Source: an uncultured Bacillota bacterium (GTDB lineage Bacteria; Bacillota; Clostridia; Christensenellales; UBA1242). Taken from it: a stretch of DNA of 13,264 nt. Below, one piece after another: positions 1 through 9,000 of the stretch (position 1 is the stretch's first letter; every line of letters begins with the position of its first letter). The position numbers and the translations under genes were made by a program. The stretch covers positions 1 through 13,264 of the forward strand of contig USKO01000008.1 in assembly GCA_900555365.1 (NCBI GenBank), written 5' to 3'. The notes beneath the pieces were generated by a model that did not search any database, was not told the origin of the DNA, and was given only the letters and a program-made list of their open reading frames with translations.

Positions 1-3000
1 CCTGTTGTTCCACAGAGCATTGAAATTACATATCAAGAAGATTTGTATAATGCCGATAACGCTCAACTTGAGGTTACCGATAATTTTACTCTTACCATTA
101 CAAGTCCTACTGAAGGAGTAAATAGACTTCAAGTAGAACTTTCTTTATCTGTGCCAGAAGGTCAAACCTTAAGATACTCAACTGTTGATGGAGTTCAATA
201 TGTGTCAAACTCTATCATAACAGTTCCACAATTTGTAAATATCAATGAGCCTTTTACAGTTACTCTTGACACAAGAGTACTACAAGATGAAGAGGGAAAT
301 ATCATATATGACGAGAACAACAATAGAGTAAATTGGATAAGAGGAGGTATTGCCTCAATCACTGCAAGATCAACGCAGAATAATGAAGCAGACCCAGTTT
401 CTTTAAGTGTTGCCGTGGATGTTCCTGTTTATAGCACTCAGACAGTTGTTATAAATTCAAATGGCGAGCAGACCGATCAAATTATCTTAGATGAGCAATT
501 TACTTTGCAAACTAAATTCCTTCCTAGCGAAAGTCAATATATGTTTAGCGACAACCAGCGCTACAGCGGTGACTTAACTAACGAAAATATCAGATACAAA
601 CGCTCTTTCTATCAGGCGCTATATTCCGAAGGTGCCATAACTCCTCATTATGATGACAATGGTTATGACATGTATTTCCAAGCTGGCGAAGTCACTACAA
701 ACGCAATAACAATCACTGGATATACTTTCAGAAACGCATACGACCAAATAGCTGCTGAAGAAAATTATGCAGATGTAACTGGAGAAAACTTCTATCAAAG
801 AATGTTAAGAACGCTTGCTGAAAATAATACCGGCGTGTTATCAAGCGAGGTCATAAGTTTAGGCGAGGCAAGCATTGGAAGCTTCAATGTAACAAATCAA
901 ACTTTAAGCATGAATTCTTCAGCACCTATCAGACTTTATCTAAATAACCCAGAGATCTCTGATGCAAGATATTTAGGAGTAAGTATTCGCTCTACTTCTG
1001 GTCAACTTGTTGACTATATGCTTAAAAATATAGCTATAAGCTTTGAGTTTAATGGCGAGGATCCAACGGAAGAAGGCGAAGGTCAATTATTGCAGATAAG
1101 TGGCGGCGACGCCGTTGTTATTGATGGCAAGACTTACTACATGCCATTCTCAGATGTTCAAGATCGAAATTATTCTTACTGGGACATAACTGCACTTGAT
1201 TATTTACAAAAAGGGGAATATATCACTATAAATGTTGTGCTTCTCATAGAAAGAGAGGATGAAAGTTTTGAAATATTTGAAAATTCCACAGGAGATGTTG
1301 TTTACCAGGTTAGATTAACAATCAGCCAGCACATCGAACAGGCTGTATCTTGGGCAGATGGAACAGAAATAGATGTAGTACTTGACTATTATGACAATGG
1401 ACAAATTATTCCAGAAAATATAAACCTATCTAATAAGACATCTGTACCAGAGTCAAATATCTATCAAGACATAATCTTCTTTGCATATTTTGGCGATGGC
1501 GAAGTTGAAGAATTGACACAAGTTGCGCAGTCAGTTCTAGGCGTTAGCGGAATTAATATGGAGCAAAGTGGACAATATCCAACAAGTGGCGGAAGCTTGT
1601 ATCTCTTTGCTTTGAATGGCAGCAATCTCACGATTTACAACTCAGGTGAGTTTGAACTATATTTTGCAACAATTGTCACTGTTAATGGCGCACCTGTAAT
1701 TGACGACACTTCAAGATACCAAATTTCTCAAATGGTATCCACTCCAGTTCAAGTAAGCGTTTCAAAAGCACTAAATGATGATAGCATTACAAATAAAGAG
1801 ATTGACACAGCAAATTATGATGAAGAAGGCGAAGATACCACATTCATTGACCAAGGAAATCTTAATACATTTACTTTGCGATTTACTGTAGCACCAGAAA
1901 TGGTTGAAGTATTCCAAGATGAGTTAAATAATGGATATATGAGTATAGTAATTCGTGATAATTCAGATGCTGACATTACTTCATATTTCAGTGGACAGGC
2001 AAATCCTTTGTTTACTACAAATGATGAAACAGGCGAAGGAATTCTTGAGTACAATTTAATTTTAAGCGAAGGGGTTACAATTGATGGCAACATCTATTTA
2101 GCAAGTTTTGCTCTTGTATATAACAATACCGACATATCAAGACAAATAATTTGGCAGCAGCAAATAGATAAAAACATTTGCGTTTATGCTCCTGTAGCTT
2201 CCTCTATTGCCATTATGCAACCAGTAGGCTATGGTTATTCAAATTACATAACAGCAAATGATCAAAATCAAAATGAAAGTATTTCGCGAACAACAGTAAA
2301 TCAAACACTTGAGACAAATGGTTTTGTACTTAATATTGGAGTGGGGGCTGAAAGCTTCACAACGACAGCTCAGTTTTTAACTGCTTTGCTTGGAGATGAT
2401 TTTAGCTATGTTGTAATTACCGACCAAAATGGTCAGACAGACACTCTTCAAGGTGAATGGGAATTTGATTTTGTCTCTGAAAATACTGAAGGTATCAATA
2501 TAAATGGACAAAATATCAATTTTACAACTGCAAACAATTCTATAGTTTCAGTTGCTCTTAAAACGACAGATAGTGCGGGTATTTATTCAAACGCGGTTGC
2601 AGGAGGCAATGTAATAACATTTGTAGTAACATCAACCGGTATAACAAGAGCAGAGCATCAAAGCAGTGCAAATTTAGACCCTTATACAACTGATCAGATG
2701 CAAGAGGCTTCAAATATTTCAGAGATTAATGTAAGAAAATATGGTGCAGTTGCTACAAGCGGAGATGGAATAATAAATCTCGCAGACTATGTAAATTATT
2801 ATGCAGGAGACGATGAGTATACAAACATTTCGTTCACTTTAAGTGCAAGCTACTTTATAAGCACAAGCAGTGAAACTTTACAAGCGCTATTTGGTGATAA
2901 TGGAATGATTTCGTTATACAATGGGGCATCACAGATTGCATATTCTTCACTAAATTCTTCAACTGTGATTACATCGTTTAAAATAAATAAGGACTTTGCT

Positions 3001-6000
3001 TCCTCAAGAACGCTCAACTTTACTGTAACAGATGCAAATTCTACTACTTCAGCTTTTAGCTTTGCATTTAACTTGACACTTAGCGCAAATTTATCAATCA
3101 GTAGTAATGTTGACTATGGAACAGCGGCAAATCCTCTTTATGCAGGCACTTCTGTTCGTCTAACAAACACAGTAACATTTAACAACAATAATAGTGGAGG
3201 AATATCAGCACTATCAGGCTTCTATAATGGAACATACTATATAGTACCGGCTTCTGTTACAACCGAGCAAAGAGCACAATATATAGTTTCTCAGGAAGCA
3301 GCTGGTGCAGTGGGCGAGATAAACAATGGAGAAATAAGTTTCTATGATTTTTGGGATCAAGAGAGTAGATCGTTCTCTGTGCTATTTACTCCTCAAGGCG
3401 ATAATACGATTGCCGCTAGTATTGTTCTAACTTTCAATGTATCGCGTAACCTCTCTATAGAGCTTAATAAAGATACTTATTATCTATTTGATAATCAAAA
3501 TAATCAAACCTTAAACTCATTTATTACATATACTAGAGCATCAGATGGCGAGGTCATAGGTGGTCTTGAAATTTTAGGAGCATTTGACCAATATCTAACT
3601 TTCGATAATAGCTATATAGTTAAAGATGAAGGTAACTTATTATTTGGTTATAATCAGAAAAATTTGACAAGCCAGCTTTCTATTTCAATTCGAATTGATG
3701 GGCAGACATATAACAATATTGTAAGCTTTGAAATTAACATTGAACTATTTGATCCAAGCCAAGGTGGACAGACATCAGGTCAAAGTGTTTATGATTATAT
3801 AGCAACTAAAGCATTATCTTCTTCGCAGACTGATGGCGATGGCACATATAATGCACAAACTCAAATTGTTGACGGCATTGAGTATATTGTATTTACAAAC
3901 ACAAGTTGGAATCTAAGCCAGACAATAGCTGTGAACGATGATATAGGATTTGTAATTAATTTAAGTCAAAGAGATTTATCTGGCAATTCAAAAACCAATA
4001 TTTATACCGTAGTAGGTGATGAGGGCGGGCTTTCTCTTCAACCTCAATCTGAGCTTTTAGCAGGTCTTGACGATGATAGTTATTATCTCGTAGCAAGATT
4101 TGGCACTTCAAACTCTGCTTTAGATATATATATGTATATTCCTATGATAATTTCCAATATTGGATATGATTATGTTACATATAGCGACGAGCTTTTAGGG
4201 ACAGAGGCAATGCCAAGCAATGAAAAGCTTGCAAGAGCGTTAACCCGAGTAACATATGTAGAAAATGAAGGTTCTGAAAACGAGCAGACTTATACTGGAG
4301 CTGTAGCTTTAATTAAAGAGGGCATCTATGACGAGATCAATGCCGGCGAAATCACACAAATATTGCAAGGCTACACTTTAAATGACTATTTTGAAAATAG
4401 TCTTGACAAAGCTGGACTTTATGCACTTAGTGAGCTTAGCTATTTGGTAGAATATTTCCCTGTTTCTACCAGTGACGATATTGCAACTGACGAGAGAATT
4501 ATAAAACTAATAGATCATGATCCTACAGCTTTAGGCAATGCAAATGTAGATCTTTCTTTAAATCACCTAACAACAGACTATAACAACTTCTATCTTGTTC
4601 TTAGCCTTACTCTATCAAACACATCTGATAGTGCTCAGTTATACTATGTATTGAAGGTTGTGCCAGATATTGTAGATGAAGCTTCAAAATATGCGTATAA
4701 CGGAAGCAGCGAATATATTGATGACACATCGGATCCTATCAATTTAGATGAGACATTCAGCAATATTACATTAAATGAAGGTTATACAAGGTTTAATGTT
4801 AGCAAAAATATCACTCTCATAACTACTGTCAATGAAAGCGAAGAAACTGGCGATGAAAGCACGGAAGTTTTATTAGATGAATTAACAATTGATGCTACAA
4901 GAGATATGACTATTGAATTTACAGCAAATGTTACTGTTGATAGTGAGCAGCAAAAAATTGCAGTGAGAAAAACCTTTAACTTGCAGGATGAAAGCAGCCT
5001 AAATCAAACTATCAATCTAAATGATGCTGAATATTTCAATGGGCAGCTGGTACCTGGAGATGTTGTCAATGTTAAAATATTAAGTGGCAGAGGCAGTATC
5101 AGTTATAATGGCAAAGAAGTATTTAGAAACCTTTCATTTGCTCAAGAAGTATCTAGCGTTGAAGTTGACGGACAAGTTCTCACTGATGAAAATGCTTGGT
5201 CGCAGTTTGTAAACATATATTTCCAAGGCTCTGATATGTATATTACTCCAATTAATCAAAACGAGATGACCATTACAATCAAGAGAACATATAACGGCTC
5301 AAGCGGCTCAAATGATCTATCGGTAATAGGCCTAGAACAACACTATAAGTTTATTATAAATGCCTCAACTCACAACTATTCTGTTGATATTAGCGGCGAA
5401 AATCTCACTCAGGATCAACAAGGAAACTATATCTGGACTATTTCAAATGACGATTATTCGAATGATAGCGGCGAAGAGATGATAGACTTTAATCTTACTG
5501 TTTTACTTAAGGAAAATGCAGAAGCTGGCAGTGCTGAGTCTGGTACAACCGTTTGGAATGAGCTTGAAATTTCACTTACGGAAGGAAATATGGGCGACAA
5601 TGGCGATATTGCTAAATTTAGCTATAGCAATGCAGCTAAAGAGCAAGGCAAGTTTACTCTTACAAGACAGGATTATCTAACATCAGATAGGGAAGTAAAA
5701 TTCACTCTCTATACCAAATATGGTTATCTTGCAACTTTGACAGTAAAACTTGAAGCTAATGCAGAATATGTGCTTCAAGAAGCCTACTCTCAAGGAGAAA
5801 TAAATGGAGGCTCAACGCCGGTATTTAGCGATGTATTCAATATATTGTTAAATAACGAAGAAGCCGCTAATTATACAGTTAGTGTTGACTGGGACTCTTC
5901 TTCTGGAGATGGTGTTAATTTCATATCCTTTGACAATACAGATGAGGATACAGGACCAAAATTTAATGTAGCAGACCTTTTTGAAGATGTAAACGCGACC

Positions 6001-9000
6001 CTTTGTTTTATAATCACTTTTGAGGACGCAAATACCTTTACCTTCACTCAAAGCTTTACACTTAAGGCAAATGCTGTTCTATCTAGCTCTACAGTGCTTG
6101 GCCCGACTGTAATTGCAGGAGGATCATTTGATTTTACTAAGAATAATGCAGGTGAAGATATCATTTTCTTTGAATCAAGCCCTACTTTAAAGAAATCAAC
6201 TATTAGTTATACTGGCAACACTGCAAACAGTGCAGTAGTAAATAACAGCAATTGTATTGATAATAAGCAGATTTCTACAAACTATGTTAACGATGTTACC
6301 AATGTTACAGTTACTGTAACTGTTAGATTGACTTTTGGAGAAGCTTATCAAGAGGGAAGCTTTACTTACAGCTTTACAATCTATCCTTCAGTTAGACTTG
6401 AGCCAAATTATCCAATGCCAAATAAGACTGATAAACTCACAAGTGAATATCTTGACGATGACACAACATTTGACAATATAAGTACAGACTTCTTTAATCA
6501 AGCTGCTATATTCTCTACTCAGCCAAGACTTAAAGTTTTAACTGGAGAAGTGGACGCCAGTGGTACTGTAAATTATAGTTTTGATGCAAATCCAGATTTT
6601 GAAGAGGATACCAATTTCACAATACTAATCACCACACTTGACAATGCATCACTCTCTAGCGTTGTAGACGACGACTCCACTAAGCATTATAATGAAAGTG
6701 AAGCTATTCCAGCTGGCAGCGATATTACCTTCCATCTTGGAACATATAATGGCAGTGGCTATACAGATAACGGAAGACAATCCATGGTGGTATTTACTCT
6801 GCGTTATCAAGAAGTGGAAATCACATACACTGTAATCATCCAGGCATCGGCGCTTAATGTAAATATTTTAAATTCAAGATATAGCGCAGATGGTAGCGTT
6901 GGAAACGATCAAGTGACCTATGATATTCTCTATGTTGATAAAACATCAACTTCCAATATCTTCGGCAAAAATAGAATATTTGAAGTGTCAGTCAACTCAG
7001 GTATTTCAATAAATGGAAATTACTATGTAATATTCGGTGAAGGCAAACAAAATACAGACGGCACTTATGGAAGCTATTACGCTTCATATCCACAATACAT
7101 AACTCCTGCAGCTGGAGGAGTAGGGTTATATCATCTTGACCTTGGTTATTCTCTTCCAGATAAATTGACTTATCTTGGTCTTTACGCATCGAGCGCATTT
7201 GAAACTCAATGCTTAATGACTGATGAAAGTGGAGAACTTTCAGTAAATACTGATCATGAAAATTACGAAAGTGATGACGGCACTAAAGTAAATAACGGTA
7301 CGGTAGCAGATGCTCTTTCTAATATGACTAATGTCGATTACAATAAAGCGGTATTCTCTTCAACCAGATTGACATCTCGAGTTGAACTTGTATACGGTGG
7401 ATATTATGTAAATTACGACTTCTACGGAAACAATATTAATAACGGAAATGAATTTACTATTAAACCTGCCGATCCTAATGCTTCCACCACTGATCCTAAT
7501 TCAGTTAAGCTTGATAAGATTTACTTTACAAACCCATTAACATCATACAACAGAAATGACGGCTCAAATAATTCAACAAAGAATTTCACTGCAACATATT
7601 ATTACATGACAAGCCTTGATATAGATGTCGAGTATCAGATCAATGGAAGTGCAGGAAATATAAAATCTGTCACAGTCAATGACGAAGTTGAAAGTCTTGT
7701 AGAGCTGGTTGGCATTATCCATCCAACAAGCGGCGAGCCTGTGTCTTCTGCTGATTTTGGAGCAGATCGTGCTCATCTTAATTTCAACATAATTTCATAC
7801 GATAGAGATACTGAGCTTGAAGATACAGTGGCAAAAGGCTATCTTAATTATTATTTATCAGCATATCATTTAGATAGTTTTGCCCTTTCATATAATGATA
7901 GCGCTTATAACTATATGAGCTATTCAGCACGACTTAACTCTTCAATGGCAGCATTTGATTATACGCTATTCCCGAATGGCGCTAAATTAAATGGTGATTA
8001 TGTTCTAGGAGAAATCACTTACCAAAGTAATGGCTTTACAAAGACATATTATGTTGTATTGTTGATTGAACCTGATTACATCGTTACATTTGATGGCAGC
8101 AGCGAAAATGCTACAAAAGACGAGACAACAGGCGTTATATCTAATATAGATAATGTCTATAATATAAGCTCGCTCACTACTACTGGAAATGACACAACTT
8201 ACAATACATTTATTCTTACCGGCGATCAAAACACAAATGCTAGCGCAACAGAGAAGAGTATTATTTCGATAAAACACGCAAATGGATCTAATACCAATGT
8301 TGAGCTTTCAACCTCCAACTTTACATTGACGATGCCACAAGAGAAATCAGTTGACGGTCAGACATATAATGACAAGACCAATATAGCTCAAAAATTAGCA
8401 GCCGCATTAGCCAAGGGCGGATGGGAAGGTACAGAAAACGGAATTTGGACCTATGGCGGTAACCTTGGAGACGCTGACCGAGCAGCAACAAAGATTACAG
8501 ACGCGAAGGAAGTTATATTTGGTTCACAATACTTCTATATTCAAGGAGAGGACCGTTACGGATATAAATTCGAACTTTACTTCTCACTTCAATCATCTAA
8601 CCCTATTCCAAGAGTGGAACAAGGAGGAGAGAGGTTAAGACTTGAAGAGCTAAGCTATTTCGATGTGGGCGCTAATTTTGAAACTGTTACTGTAACAAAA
8701 GACAAAGATGCTTACAAAGTTACAAGCAGACCAACCTCACCAGGCTCTGGTAATGTGACTATGATTGAAGTTCAGGGCGTTGAATCATATCTATTCAATG
8801 AAGAGTATGCTAAGGTAACTGAAGACGATGCACAGGAGCAAGGAAAATACTATTTGAATAAAATTTCAGGTGTCAATGGCGGTTATACAGCAAAGGGTGG
8901 CGAAGGCGATATGTGGACTACAGAAGCCCAAAAATACTTTACGCCAGCACTTATTGAATATATCACGGTTGACAGTGTAAGTTTCTACGATTTAGATGGT

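Noticed and set aside
43..45. TTG at 43 as the start of the giant gene
   Set aside because: The same frame is open through bases 1-42 with similar residue composition, and no Shine-Dalgarno sequence precedes it. The gene is simply cut by the window edge.
8005..8277. Minus-strand frames within the giant gene, such as this one and 1815-2093
   Set aside because: They are short, overlap continuous plus-strand coding sequence, and have no start signals or recognisable protein features.
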